Positions 18,160-27,311 of a stretch of DNA of 64,000 bases are shown in pieces. The position numbers and the translations under genes were made by a program. The notes beneath the pieces were generated by a model. It was not told where the DNA came from. It worked only from the letters and a program-made list of their open reading frames with translations, and ran no database searches. Within the stretch, counting starts at the first letter, position 1; each line of letters begins with the position of its first letter. This stretch comes from Pseudochryseolinea flava. GTDB taxonomy: Bacteria > Bacteroidota > Bacteroidia > Cytophagales > Cyclobacteriaceae. The stretch spans positions 1-64,000 of the forward strand of contig NZ_QMFY01000016.1 of NCBI RefSeq assembly GCF_003286915.1, read 5' to 3'.

Positions 18160-18564
18160 ATGATCGATACCATCAAGAACTATTTACGCCATGATGCGAC
18201 CATCGTTTTACGCATCACCCTTGCAGCGATTTTGATCATGCATAGTATTCCCGGAATGCTGGATGGTGGCGTAAATCTTTTTGGTAACGAATATTTAAAC
18301 AAAGTCGGCTTTGCACCTTTTGGTCTTGCCATAGCGTGGGCGATTAAGTTGTCCCATGTCGCCTGCGCTATCCTGCTGCTTCTAAACCGTTATATCGTCG
18401 TGACTGGTGTGGTAACGATATTCATTCTGGTCGCTGGCATTGTGATGGTACATTACCCGGAAGGGTGGTACGTTGTTGGGGGCGGAAGGAATGGTGTTGA
18501 ATTCAACGTATTGCTGATTGCTGTATTCCTCTATCTCATCATTGTCCATCGGCGCGTGCGTTGA
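18160..18564 (+). CDS. DoxX-like small membrane protein
   Basis: The 134-residue protein has four hydrophobic segments (near residues 15-32, 52-75, 78-98 and 112-130) and the N-terminal pattern LRITLAAILIMHSIPGML seen in DoxX-type proteins. These four-helix membrane proteins are linked in other bacteria to redox or thiosulfate metabolism, but most members have no known role. The glycine-rich loop VVGGGRNGVEFN before the last helix is typical. It follows the lipoprotein gene closely. Confidence 0.75.
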   Translation: MIDTIKNYLRHDATIVLRITLAAILIMHSIPGMLDGGVNLFGNEYLNKVGFAPFGLAIAWAIKLSHVACAILLLLNRYIVVTGVVTIFILVAGIVMVHYPEGWYVVGGGRNGVEFNVLLIAVFLYLIIVHRRVR

Positions 18565-18630
18565 TTATCAAAAGACACCTGTGCCCGGTTTTCTCCCGAC
18601 TATCCTTACCTTTCGACTTTTACGTTAAGG

Positions 18631-19446
18631 ATGGCAAAGAAAACCCAACGCCTGCTCGACCTGAAAGATTTCCTCGATGAGAAAGTGTCGCGCTACAATC
18701 AACCTGGTTTTATCGCGAATGATCCGATCTCGATACCACACCTCTTTAGAAAGAAACAAGACATTGAAATTGCGGGCCTGTTTGCCGCCGTTCTGGCGTG
18801 GGGACAACGTGTGACCATCATCCGTAAATGTCATGAACTAATGAACATGATGGACAACGCGCCCCATCAGTTCGTACTTGGTCATAGCAAAAAAGATCTA
18901 AAACCACTCTTAGAATTCAAACATCGCACATTCAATACCGTCGACACATTATACTTTATTGAATGGCTGAAGTGGTTTTATAAGAAAAACGAAAGCCTTG
19001 AAAGTGCTTTCGCAACCTTACCCGGCGACGATACCATTGAAGGAGGGCTCAATCGCTTTCGCGATTTGTTCTTTAGTTTAAAAGATTCACCACAACGAAC
19101 ACGTAAACATATCCCTTCACCCGAACGCAATGCTACCTGTAAGCGCATGAGCATGTACCTGCGCTGGATGGTTCGCAGCGATGGGCAAGGGGTCGACTTC
19201 GGTATTTGGAAAAACATCTCGATGGCACAGCTCGTGTGTCCGTGTGATTTGCATGTGGATCGCGTCGCCCGCCACCTGAAGTTTATTACCCGTAAACAAA
19301 CTGATTGGCAGACCGCCCTCGAACTGACAAAGAACCTCCGGCGCTTAGATCCAAAAGACCCAGTGAAGTATGATTTTGCACTCTTTGGGCTGGGGATTGA
19401 AGAGAAGTTTGGGAAGGAGAAGCAAGGAGTAAGAAGTAAGGAGTAA
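18631..19446 (+). CDS. TIGR02757 (DUF2400) family protein
   Basis: The 271-residue protein matches the TIGR02757/DUF2400 family common in Bacteroidota: an AAVLAWGQRV segment near residue 50, GHSKKDL near residue 90, and RMSMYLRWMVRSDGQGVDFGIW near residue 170 followed by CPCDLHVDRVARHL. The function is unknown; the last motif resembles the helix-hairpin-helix region of DNA glycosylases. The natural protein appears to end around LFGLGIEEKFG. The last ten or so residues (KEKQGVRSKE) are encoded by an intergenic repeat (19427-19504) that has run into the stop region. Confidence 0.85.
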   Translation: MAKKTQRLLDLKDFLDEKVSRYNQPGFIANDPISIPHLFRKKQDIEIAGLFAAVLAWGQRVTIIRKCHELMNMMDNAPHQFVLGHSKKDLKPLLEFKHRTFNTVDTLYFIEWLKWFYKKNESLESAFATLPGDDTIEGGLNRFRDLFFSLKDSPQRTRKHIPSPERNATCKRMSMYLRWMVRSDGQGVDFGIWKNISMAQLVCPCDLHVDRVARHLKFITRKQTDWQTALELTKNLRRLDPKDPVKYDFALFGLGIEEKFGKEKQGVRSKE

Positions 19447-19504
19447 GGAGGGATTGACTCCTGACAACTCCAACTACTGACTCCTGACTTCTTACTTCTT
19501 ACTC
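19427..19504. repeat. Imperfect inverted repeat built from GTAAGGA-type units
   Basis: GAGTAAGAAGTAAG (19427-19440) is the perfect reverse complement of CTTACTTCTTACTC (19491-19504). Inside, more copies of near-7-base units (GAGTAAG, GGAGTCA-like) continue the partial complementarity. The left arm forms the last codons and stop of the TIGR02757 gene. Such short repeats are typical of multi-copy intergenic elements. Confidence 0.8.
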
Positions 19505-20061
19505 TAGGCATTCAGTAGACATTCGCGGGTGGTAGATGAAGCGCGAACGATGGTTGGTTTCGAAAAGTTTAATCAATTTTTAATGCCGCCAAATTTAAGG
19601 GCGAGCGGCGCCGAGTTGTCGCATGATTAGACGATAAAACGTGAGCATGTTTGAAACGTTGAAGGGTATTTTTCAAGTGATCGAGCATTGGTGACATCTT
19701 TTGATGCCGTGCTTTGAGGATTCAGGTATTTACCCAGCTCAGATCGATGCAGGCAGCTAGGCATTTGCAAAATGCGTGGAAGGCCTCGCGAGAATTCATC
19801 GATTAAAAGATAAAAACGAAGATAAGTTAGAAGGCGAGATCATTTGCAGCAGTGAAAATGTAATCGCAATGTTGGTGATAGCGTAATGAAAAGATAACGA
19901 TCTGACTGCAGCGAGAGATTAATTTAAAATGATTCTAAATTACAATTTAGAAGCAGCATCGATTCATTCCGTGATTACCTTTCGAGCCGTTTACCAGAGG
20001 CCAATTATCCGCGAATAGAGGGTAATTTCCTCATTATTTATTGTGCAACGACCTAAATTAA
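19505..20061. other. Gene-free region upstream of the respiratory operon
   Basis: About 560 bases without a convincing gene. It contains only very short open frames (for example 19 codons from an ATG near 19747) with no coding character, and no hairpin with a T-run. It may carry regulatory sites for the act-cox operon, but I could not recognise a repeat or operator. The identifiable promoter is at its right end. Confidence 0.5.
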
Positions 20062-20092
20062 TTTGAAAAAATGAGTTCCGATAGTAGATTTG
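20062..20092 (+). promoter_or_regulatory. Promoter of the act-cox respiratory operon
   Basis: TTTG (20062-20065), 19 bases, then TAGATTTG (20085-20092) is a full match to the Bacteroidota TTTG-N19-TAnnTTTG promoter. Transcription would begin near 20098-20100, about 30 bases before the preferred actA ATG at 20128. The element lies inside a longer reading frame that could start at 20071, so that start is unlikely. Confidence 0.82.
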
Positions 20093-20127
20093 CGCTGCTT
20101 GTTTTGAAAACGGACATTGAACCTCAC

Positions 20128-21375
20128 ATGATAAAAAACTTTACTTCCGCTTGCAAGTTCTTCATTCTAGTCTTCGTTTTCGCATTCGTCTCTAGCACCT
20201 CCAGCGCCCAGGAAATCTCTACAGATCCGGCTGCGATTAAGGCAGGTGAAGGGATCTTCAATGCGAACTGTAAGTCTTGTCACAAAGTAAAAGAGAAATT
20301 GGTTGGTCCAGCCTTGGCCGGTGTTGATGAAAGAGCACCATCCATCGACTGGATCAAGTCTTTTATTAAGAACCCTCCCGGTATGATTGCCAGCGGAGAT
20401 GCATACGCAAACAACCTCTACAAGGACTACAAACCTACAATGATGACTGCCTTCTCTTCTTTGAAGGATGAAGACATCATGAATGTTCTTGCTTACGTGA
20501 AAGCAAAGGAAGCAGAGGTTCCGAAAGATGATGTCATTAAAGATCCTGTCCCTGGTGGCGAAAATACTGAAGCCGGTGGCAGCGACCTGTTGAACCTGGT
20601 TGCTATTGGTGTTGTAATCGTTCTACTCCTTCTCGTCGTTACACTCGCCCTTCTTATTTCTTCACTCAAACGCTTCCTCGATCAGAAGAATCTTAACGAA
20701 GAAGAAAAAGAAGTTGTACACTCGCCAATCACATTGAAGTCTGCTTTGAGCAGCCCGGCGTTTATCTTCATCGTTGCTTTCTTGGTAGCAGCGCTCGGAT
20801 TCAAAACTGTCATCAACAACTTGTTCGCCATCGGTGTTCAACAAGGATATGCGCCTAAACAGCCAATCGCGTTCTCACACAAAATTCACGCAGGTGATCT
20901 TGAAATCGACTGTAAGTATTGCCACGTAGGCGTTACGAAAGGGAAGAGTGCGACGATTCCTTCTGTGAACATCTGTATGAACTGTCACAACCAGATCAAA
21001 GAAGGTGCGCAGACTGGTGCTTCTCAGATTAAACAAATCACGGATGCTTATGCGAACAACGAACCTATCAAGTGGGTGCGTATCCATAACCTTCCTGACT
21101 TAGCATACTTCAACCACGCGCAACACGTCGTAGTTGGTGGTGTTGAGTGTCAGACTTGCCACGGTCCAATTCAAGAAATGGAAGTTGTAAAACAGCACTC
21201 TTTATTAACGATGGGTTGGTGTATCGACTGTCACCGCAAGACAGACATCGATACGACCCGCAATGCGGAATACTACGACAAGATGTTGAAGATCCACGCA
21301 GAGAAGAAGGGTAGCAAAGCTCCTTTCAAAGTGGAAGACATCGGCGGTTTGGAATGTTCAAAATGCCACTATTGA
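20128..21375 (+). CDS. actA: Alternative complex III subunit ActA, multihaem cytochrome c
   Basis: ActA is the multihaem cytochrome of alternative complex III, which passes electrons from quinol toward cytochrome oxidase. The 415-residue product has a signal peptide (about residues 1-28, SSTSSA before QEIS), a monohaem region with CKSCH near residue 48, two membrane helices near 158-185 and 208-230, and a C-terminal domain with CKYCH, CMNCH, CQTCH, CIDCH and CSKCH at about 262, 283, 341, 365 and 410. That is six CxxCH motifs, whereas ActA is usually described as pentahaem. ATG 20128 is chosen over 20071 because it gives a normal signal peptide and sits downstream of the promoter. First gene of the operon. 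Confidence 0.93.
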   Translation: MIKNFTSACKFFILVFVFAFVSSTSSAQEISTDPAAIKAGEGIFNANCKSCHKVKEKLVGPALAGVDERAPSIDWIKSFIKNPPGMIASGDAYANNLYKDYKPTMMTAFSSLKDEDIMNVLAYVKAKEAEVPKDDVIKDPVPGGENTEAGGSDLLNLVAIGVVIVLLLLVVTLALLISSLKRFLDQKNLNEEEKEVVHSPITLKSALSSPAFIFIVAFLVAALGFKTVINNLFAIGVQQGYAPKQPIAFSHKIHAGDLEIDCKYCHVGVTKGKSATIPSVNICMNCHNQIKEGAQTGASQIKQITDAYANNEPIKWVRIHNLPDLAYFNHAQHVVVGGVECQTCHGPIQEMEVVKQHSLLTMGWCIDCHRKTDIDTTRNAEYYDKMLKIHAEKKGSKAPFKVEDIGGLECSKCHY

Positions 21376-21435
21376 TCTACCGATCAATTACTTGAAGAGA
21401 ATTAAAAATAGAATCACGCTTCGCGATTAATATAT

Positions 21436-24400
21436 ATGGAAGAATCTAATAAGAAGGTTTACTGGAAAGGCTTAGAGCAATTGACAAACAGTCCTGAGTT
21501 TGTGAAGCATGCTCATCAGGAATTTGCTCAGCCGGGTCCGGAAGAAGATTTGGGGCATTCCCGCAGGGATTTCTTAAAGATGATGGGTTTCGGTATGTCG
21601 GCGGTAGCGCTGGCAGCTTGCGAGGCTCCAATCCGTAAAGCGATCCCGTATGTGAACAAGCCAGTAGATGTGGACCCTAGCGTTCCTAACTACTACGCAT
21701 CGACCTATATTAATGGCGGCGACTACGCGAGCGTTGTCGTGAAAGTTCGTGAAGGTCGTCCGATCAAAATCGATGGTAACGCATTGTCATCAGCTACGAA
21801 AGGTGGTGTGAGCGCGCAAGTAGAAGCATCGGTTCTTTCCCTCTATGATAACGATCGTCTTCGTGGTGCTAAAATTGACAAGAAGCGTGTTGATTGGAAA
21901 GACCTCGATCGTGAGGTAATAGCAAAACTCAACGCAATCGCTGCGCAAGGTGGCCAAATCAGAATCGTGAGCAACACGATCCTCAGCCCAAGCACAAAAG
22001 CTGTTATTGAGAAATTCAAAGCAAAATTCCCAACAACGCAACATATCCAGTACGATCAGTCATCTGCGTACGGCATTCTGAAAGCAAACGAAGAATCTTT
22101 CGGTTCTGCTTTCATTCCAACGTATGACTTCAGCAAAGCGAAAACTATCGTTAGCGTTGCTGCTGATTTCATCGGAAGCTGGATCGCACCAATCGAGTTC
22201 ACAAAAGGTTACGCGCTGGGTCGTGAAGTGAATGAAGAAAAAACAGACATGTCGCGTCACTATCAGTTTGAATCGATTCTATCGATCACTGGTGCGAACG
22301 CTGATTATAGAACACAAATCAAACCTTCGGAAGAAGGTGCGGTAGTAGCACAACTTTACAACTTGATCGCAGCAAAAGCTGGTCGCGCAACTGTTACAGG
22401 CGGCGTTGAGAAAGCAAACCTTGCAAAAGCTGCTGACGATCTTTGGGCAACGAAAGGAAGCTCACTCGTTGTAGCCGGCTCAAATGATAAAGCCATCCAA
22501 GTATTGGTTAATGGTATCAACGACATGCTCGGATCTTATGGAACGACAATCGATCCATCATTGACTGTCAACTACAGACAAGGTGACGATCAAGCAATGT
22601 CTGCATTTGTTGGCGAACTTGAAGCTGGCAAAGTAGAAGGCGTTATCTTCTACAACTGTAACCCTGTTTACGATCATCCACAAGGCAAGAAGATCGGTGC
22701 TGCATTGAAAAATGTAACGTTATCTATTGCTACTGGCTATAAAGAAGAAGAGACTGGCGACTTGGTGAAATACCTTGCTCCAGATCATCACTACCTCGAA
22801 TCATGGAACGATGCTGAGCCTAAGAAAAACTTGTTCAGCTTATCGCAGCCAACCATTACACCAATTTTCAAAACACGTTCAGCGCAATCAAGCTTCTTGA
22901 CTTGGGCGGGAGAGTCTGAAACAGACTACTTCGAAGTGGTGAAAGCAAACTGGTCTACATGGTTTGGTGCATCTGCAGGTGTTAACCTCCAAACGTTCTG
23001 GGATAAGTGCCTGTACGATGGTGTTTACGAGAAGCCAGTAGAAGCAAAGTCGGTTTACTTCTCAGGTGATGTAGGCGCTGCAGCAAATGCTATATCGAAC
23101 AACTACAAAGCTGCTGCAAGTGGACAGAAAGAATTGGTGATCTACGAAAGTGGTAACATCGGTAATGGTTCACAAGCGAATAACCCACTTCTTCAAGAGT
23201 TGCCAGATCCAATCACAAAAGCTGTTTGGGATCACTACGTAACGGTTGCACCGAAAGAAGCTGAAGGCATCAAGTTCTTTGAAAGCAATACACGGAAAGC
23301 AAAGATCACAGTAGAAGGTCAAGAGCCAGTGATCGTTGCAATCCTTCCGCAGCCTGGTCAAGCCGCTGGTACAATCGGACTTCCATTAGGATACGGTCGT
23401 ACGAAGGCAGGTAAAGTAGCTGACGGTAGAGGCGCTAATGCGTATCCACTGATCGGATTATTGAATGGAAGCCTTAGCTATGGTGCTAATGTGAAATTCG
23501 AAATCATCGAAGAAGAATATCAAATCGCGCAGACACAAACGCACAATACAGCAATGGGTCGTGCCGCGGTTATTCAAGAAACAATACTCTCTAAGTTCAA
23601 GAAAGATCCATCAGCAGATAGCTATCAGCCGAAGGTTACGACTTGGAATGGAACAGAAGATAAGATCGATCCAGAAACAGCAACGCTCTGGAAGAACCAC
23701 GATTATACCAACCATCATTGGGGTATGTCAATCGACTTGAACACCTGTACAGGTTGTGCGGCTTGCGTGGTAGCATGTAACGTAGAGAACAACGTAGCGC
23801 TTGTCGGACGTGAAGAGGTAATCAACCGTCGCGAAATGCACTGGTTGCGCATCGACCGTTACTACAGCAGCGATGCACCAGTGACAGATTGGAAAGGACT
23901 TGAAGAAGCTTCAGACAATCCTGAAGTTGTATTCCAGCCGATGCTTTGCCAACACTGTAACAACGCACCTTGCGAAACAGTATGTCCGGTAGCAGCAACA
24001 ACACACAGCACGGAAGGTCTCAACCAAATGACGTATAACCGTTGCATCGGTACACGTTATTGCGCGAACAACTGTCCATATAAAGTACGTCGCTTCAACT
24101 GGTTCAAATATCATGACAACAAGCAGTTCCAGGATGTTAACACAGCCATGAACACAGACCTTGGTAAGATGGTATTGAATCCAGATGTAACCGTACGTTC
24201 ACGCGGTGTGATGGAGAAATGTTCATTCTGCGTACAGCGTATCCAAGCTGGTAAACTTACAGCGAAGAAAGAGAAGCGTAGAGTAGCCGATGGCGAAGTA
24301 AACGTAGCTTGTGCGGCAGCATGTTCTACGGGTGCTATTGTGTTCGGTGACTTGAACGATAAGGATAGCAAGATTTCTAAGTTGTTGAAAGTGCGTCCTA

Positions 24401-24537
24401 CGTTCGCTGATCGTCCAACGGTTAACGATAAAGACGCAGACAACCCACGTGCTTACCAGGTGATCGAAGAAATTGGTGTAAGACCAAACATCTGGTATCT
24501 CAAGAAGGTTAGAAATAAGGATGCGGCAAAAGCTTAA
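21436..24537 (+). CDS. actB: Alternative complex III subunit ActB (molybdopterin-oxidoreductase-like, iron-sulfur)
   Basis: The 1033-residue protein fuses a molybdopterin-oxidoreductase-like domain, which in ActB has no cofactor, to a four-cluster ferredoxin domain. A Tat signal (SRRDFLKMMGFG near residue 47) leads to LAAC, a lipobox-like Cys at about residue 61. Cluster motifs are CTGCAACVVAC (near 772), CQHCNNAPCETVCP (near 838), CIGTRYCANNCP (near 871) and CSFC plus CAAAC (near 929-963). In known complexes ActB relays electrons between the membrane part and the haem subunits. It follows actA by 60 bases. Confidence 0.95.
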   Translation: MEESNKKVYWKGLEQLTNSPEFVKHAHQEFAQPGPEEDLGHSRRDFLKMMGFGMSAVALAACEAPIRKAIPYVNKPVDVDPSVPNYYASTYINGGDYASVVVKVREGRPIKIDGNALSSATKGGVSAQVEASVLSLYDNDRLRGAKIDKKRVDWKDLDREVIAKLNAIAAQGGQIRIVSNTILSPSTKAVIEKFKAKFPTTQHIQYDQSSAYGILKANEESFGSAFIPTYDFSKAKTIVSVAADFIGSWIAPIEFTKGYALGREVNEEKTDMSRHYQFESILSITGANADYRTQIKPSEEGAVVAQLYNLIAAKAGRATVTGGVEKANLAKAADDLWATKGSSLVVAGSNDKAIQVLVNGINDMLGSYGTTIDPSLTVNYRQGDDQAMSAFVGELEAGKVEGVIFYNCNPVYDHPQGKKIGAALKNVTLSIATGYKEEETGDLVKYLAPDHHYLESWNDAEPKKNLFSLSQPTITPIFKTRSAQSSFLTWAGESETDYFEVVKANWSTWFGASAGVNLQTFWDKCLYDGVYEKPVEAKSVYFSGDVGAAANAISNNYKAAASGQKELVIYESGNIGNGSQANNPLLQELPDPITKAVWDHYVTVAPKEAEGIKFFESNTRKAKITVEGQEPVIVAILPQPGQAAGTIGLPLGYGRTKAGKVADGRGANAYPLIGLLNGSLSYGANVKFEIIEEEYQIAQTQTHNTAMGRAAVIQETILSKFKKDPSADSYQPKVTTWNGTEDKIDPETATLWKNHDYTNHHWGMSIDLNTCTGCAACVVACNVENNVALVGREEVINRREMHWLRIDRYYSSDAPVTDWKGLEEASDNPEVVFQPMLCQHCNNAPCETVCPVAATTHSTEGLNQMTYNRCIGTRYCANNCPYKVRRFNWFKYHDNKQFQDVNTAMNTDLGKMVLNPDVTVRSRGVMEKCSFCVQRIQAGKLTAKKEKRRVADGEVNVACAAACSTGAIVFGDLNDKDSKISKLLKVRPTFADRPTVNDKDADNPRAYQVIEEIGVRPNIWYLKKVRNKDAAKA

Positions 24538-24549
24538 TCCAACGAAAAA

Positions 24550-24569
24550 GATAACTGATAACGAATAAC
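24550..24569 (+). repeat. Short GATAAC-type repeat in the actB-actC gap
   Basis: GATAACTGATAACGAATAAC consists of three near-7-base units. Similar units recur in the actE-actF gap (around 27282-27305) and at 52101-52175. It is short, and its role, if any, is unknown. Confidence 0.45.
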
Positions 24570-24579
24570 TTTTAAATAA

Positions 24580-25974
24580 ATGCAGGTAACGTCAGTAGTT
24601 CGCGATCCCCTGGTAACCGGTGGCAAAACGGTTAAGGATGTGTCGCACGACATCAGCCGACAAGTAGAAGGAAAACCAACAAGATCATGGTGGATTGCCA
24701 TGGCCATTTCAGTAGTGCTATTTGCATACGGCTTTTATTGCGTGTGCACAGTTCTCTGGAACGGTATCGGCGTCTGGGGTCTTAACAAAACTGTAGGTTG
24801 GGCGTGGGATATCACCAACTTCGTATGGTGGGTTGGTATCGGTCACGCAGGAACGCTGATCTCTGCGATCCTCTTGCTCTTCAGACAGAAATGGAGAATG
24901 TCCATTAACCGTGCTGCGGAAGCGATGACGATCTTCGCCGTTATTTGCGCGGCTACATTCCCGCTGATCCACATGGGCCGTCTCTGGCTCGGGTTCTACT
25001 GGGCATTGCCACTGCCAAACGCTTTCGGTTCTCTTTGGGCAAACTTCAACTCGCCGCTTCTTTGGGACGTGTTCGCGATCTCAACATACTTCACCGTGTC
25101 GCTTGTATTCTGGTACATCGGTCTTATTCCTGACTTTGCTACAATCCGCGACCGCGCTGTAGTACAAGGCAATAACATCCGCGCTCAGATTTACAACGCC
25201 CTTAGCTTCGGATGGCAGGGTGGTGCTAAAACTTGGATGCGTTACGAATCCGTTGCATTGATCCTCGCAGGTCTTTCAACACCACTCGTACTTTCTGTTC
25301 ACACGATCGTATCGATGGACTTCGCTACATCGGTTATCCCAGGATGGCACACAACAATCTTCCCGCCATACTTCGTTGCGGGTGCGATCTTCTCTGGCTT
25401 CGCCATGGTATTAACACTCCTCTTGGTTACACGTGTCGTATTTAAACTTGAAGATTATATCACGATCTATCACATTGAATTGATGAACATCATCATCATC
25501 GTGACAGGTTCCGTAGTAGGTATCGCATACATCACCGAGCTCTTCATCTCTTGGTACTCGGGTGTTGAATATGAAGGATATGCTTTCTACAACCGTGTAC
25601 AAGGTCCATTCGCATGGTCATACTGGTCTATGATGACTTGTAACGTGATTTCGCCACAACTTTTCTGGATCAAGAAAATCAGAACAAGCATTGCTGCGAC
25701 ATTCGTGCTCTCGATCATCGTGAATATCGGTATGTGGTTCGAGCGTTTCGTGATCATCGTGACCTCACTTCACCGCGATTACATTCCATCAAGCTGGACG
25801 GGATTCCATCCAACCATGTTTGATATTGGAGAATATGTATTCACGTTCGGATTGTTCTTTACCGCTTTCTTACTCTTCGCGAAGTTCTTCCCAGTGATCA
25901 ACATGGCCGAGGTGAAAAGCATTGTAAGATCAGATTCTGAAAAGCCACACCACAAGGAAGGTTTGGGAGCATAA
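24580..25974 (+). CDS. actC: Alternative complex III subunit ActC (NrfD/PsrC-like)
   Basis: The 464-residue integral membrane protein has about ten hydrophobic segments and belongs to the NrfD/PsrC family. The motif VWWVGIGHAGTLISA near residue 83 and HMGRLWLGFYW near residue 130 are typical of ActC, and the C-terminal half holds WFERFVIIVTSLHRDYIPSSW. ActC anchors the complex and contains a quinol site and a possible proton path. It follows actB by 42 bases, with a short repeat in the gap. Confidence 0.95.
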   Translation: MQVTSVVRDPLVTGGKTVKDVSHDISRQVEGKPTRSWWIAMAISVVLFAYGFYCVCTVLWNGIGVWGLNKTVGWAWDITNFVWWVGIGHAGTLISAILLLFRQKWRMSINRAAEAMTIFAVICAATFPLIHMGRLWLGFYWALPLPNAFGSLWANFNSPLLWDVFAISTYFTVSLVFWYIGLIPDFATIRDRAVVQGNNIRAQIYNALSFGWQGGAKTWMRYESVALILAGLSTPLVLSVHTIVSMDFATSVIPGWHTTIFPPYFVAGAIFSGFAMVLTLLLVTRVVFKLEDYITIYHIELMNIIIIVTGSVVGIAYITELFISWYSGVEYEGYAFYNRVQGPFAWSYWSMMTCNVISPQLFWIKKIRTSIAATFVLSIIVNIGMWFERFVIIVTSLHRDYIPSSWTGFHPTMFDIGEYVFTFGLFFTAFLLFAKFFPVINMAEVKSIVRSDSEKPHHKEGLGA

Positions 25975-26018
25975 GGTGAATTAGAAACTATTAAAGGATA
26001 CAACTCATTCGAAATACA

Positions 26019-26546
26019 ATGGATGCAGACAAGAATTTTCTGGTAGGTGTTTTTGACGACGAAGATGCCGTATTGAAAGGCATCAAGAAAGTGCGCGGCG
26101 CCGGCCTCAAGATACACGATGTGTTTTCGCCATTCCCAGTTCACGGAATCGACGACGCACTCGGCATTAAGAAATCAAGATTGCCAATCGCAGCATTCCT
26201 TTTTGGTCTAACAGGAACATCACTTGCATTGACCATGCAAATCTGGATGCTGGGTTACGACTGGCCGATGATTATCGGTGGTAAGAACTTCGTATCACTA
26301 CCCCCATTCATTCCTGTAACGTTCGAGCTTACCGTGCTCTTGGCAGCACTTGGTATGGTGGCAACGTTCATGATTGCCAGCAACCTGAAGCCTTACAGCT
26401 GGCCACGTCAGTTCGACGTGAGAAGCACGGACGATAAACACGTGATGGCGATCGACCTTGACCTTAACGGCAAGAGCAAAGCTGAGATCAGCCAGATATT
26501 GAAAGATGCAGGTGCATCTGAAGTGAATGAAAAGAACTTTGAATAA
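26019..26546 (+). CDS. actD: Alternative complex III subunit ActD (DUF3341)
   Basis: The 175-residue protein has the DUF3341 arrangement: a soluble N-terminus with FLVGVFDDEDAVLKGIKKVR and VFSPFPVHGID, then two membrane helices near residues 57-80 and 100-123, and a soluble tail. ActD is a structural subunit between the membrane part and other subunits. The next gene, actE, starts 16 bases after its stop; a longer upstream reading of actE would overlap actD by 20 bases, but is not preferred. Confidence 0.95.
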   Translation: MDADKNFLVGVFDDEDAVLKGIKKVRGAGLKIHDVFSPFPVHGIDDALGIKKSRLPIAAFLFGLTGTSLALTMQIWMLGYDWPMIIGGKNFVSLPPFIPVTFELTVLLAALGMVATFMIASNLKPYSWPRQFDVRSTDDKHVMAIDLDLNGKSKAEISQILKDAGASEVNEKNFE

Positions 26547-26562
26547 TCGGAGAACAATAGAT

Positions 26563-27261
26563 ATGCGTTTAGTGAAAAATTTGTTCGTAGGGATTTCAGC
26601 GGCTGCATTGTTAACGGCATGCGGCGCTGGTGGAAATGACCAGGGTACAGAGTATGCGCCCAACATGTACCACTCAGTAGCTTACGAACCATACTCACAG
26701 ATTGACGATTGGGAAGCTGGACGTTGGGTGACTTCCATCGAATATCCAAAATTGGATTCGGTAACGGAAGGTCACGCTGAGTATTACAACTCAAACAACT
26801 TCAATCCGCACAAAATGAATATGCGCGATCCTGCTCCGAATACAGTAAGTAGAAACAAGCAAGGATGGTTGCCATACCGCCTTGGTAAAGATAGTCTTGC
26901 GTATGCTGCAGCAACGTTGAAAAATCCATTGGATTCTACAGCGTCTGTTATCGCCGACGGAAAGATTTTGTATGAGACCTATTGCGATCATTGCCATGGC
27001 GCGAAAGGTAACGGCGATGGTAAAGTTGCCGGTGGCGCAGAAGGAGAGGGTATCAAAGTTGTGGTTAACGGTGAAACAAAAACACGTAACACATACAATG
27101 GTATCGCCAACTTGAGAAGCGATGCGCTTAAAGGTATTTCAGAAGGTCATATCTTCCACGTAATCACACAAGGCAAAGGTTTGATGTGGGCTCACGGCTC
27201 GCAGATCAGCCCTGAAGATCGCTGGAAGATCGCGAAATACGTGAAGACGCTTCAGAAGTAA
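26563..27261 (+). CDS. actE: Alternative complex III subunit ActE, monohaem cytochrome c lipoprotein
   Basis: The 232-residue product has a lipoprotein signal peptide with lipobox LTAC (Cys near residue 20) and a class I cytochrome c domain with CDHCH near residue 145. The distal methionine is probably in GLMWAHGSQ near residue 207. ActE passes electrons to the oxidase, and no separate soluble cytochrome c gene is seen here. ATG 26563 is preferred over 26527 because it starts a clean signal peptide. Confidence 0.93.
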   Translation: MRLVKNLFVGISAAALLTACGAGGNDQGTEYAPNMYHSVAYEPYSQIDDWEAGRWVTSIEYPKLDSVTEGHAEYYNSNNFNPHKMNMRDPAPNTVSRNKQGWLPYRLGKDSLAYAAATLKNPLDSTASVIADGKILYETYCDHCHGAKGNGDGKVAGGAEGEGIKVVVNGETKTRNTYNGIANLRSDALKGISEGHIFHVITQGKGLMWAHGSQISPEDRWKIAKYVKTLQK

Positions 27262-27311
27262 TAACAGGAATTAAGATTAGATTTTAACGATAACCGCGAA
27301 CGGATAAGACA

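Noticed and set aside
19747-19806. Nineteen-codon frame in the gene-free region
   Set aside because: It has no promoter, no ribosome site and no coding character.
20071-20127. Extended N-terminus of actA
   Set aside because: A good promoter lies inside this stretch and the extension would bury the signal peptide, so the start was moved to 20128.
23822-24114. Several overlapping antisense frames within actB
   Set aside because: They are shadows of a strongly conserved gene with regular codon use; their products look like no protein family.
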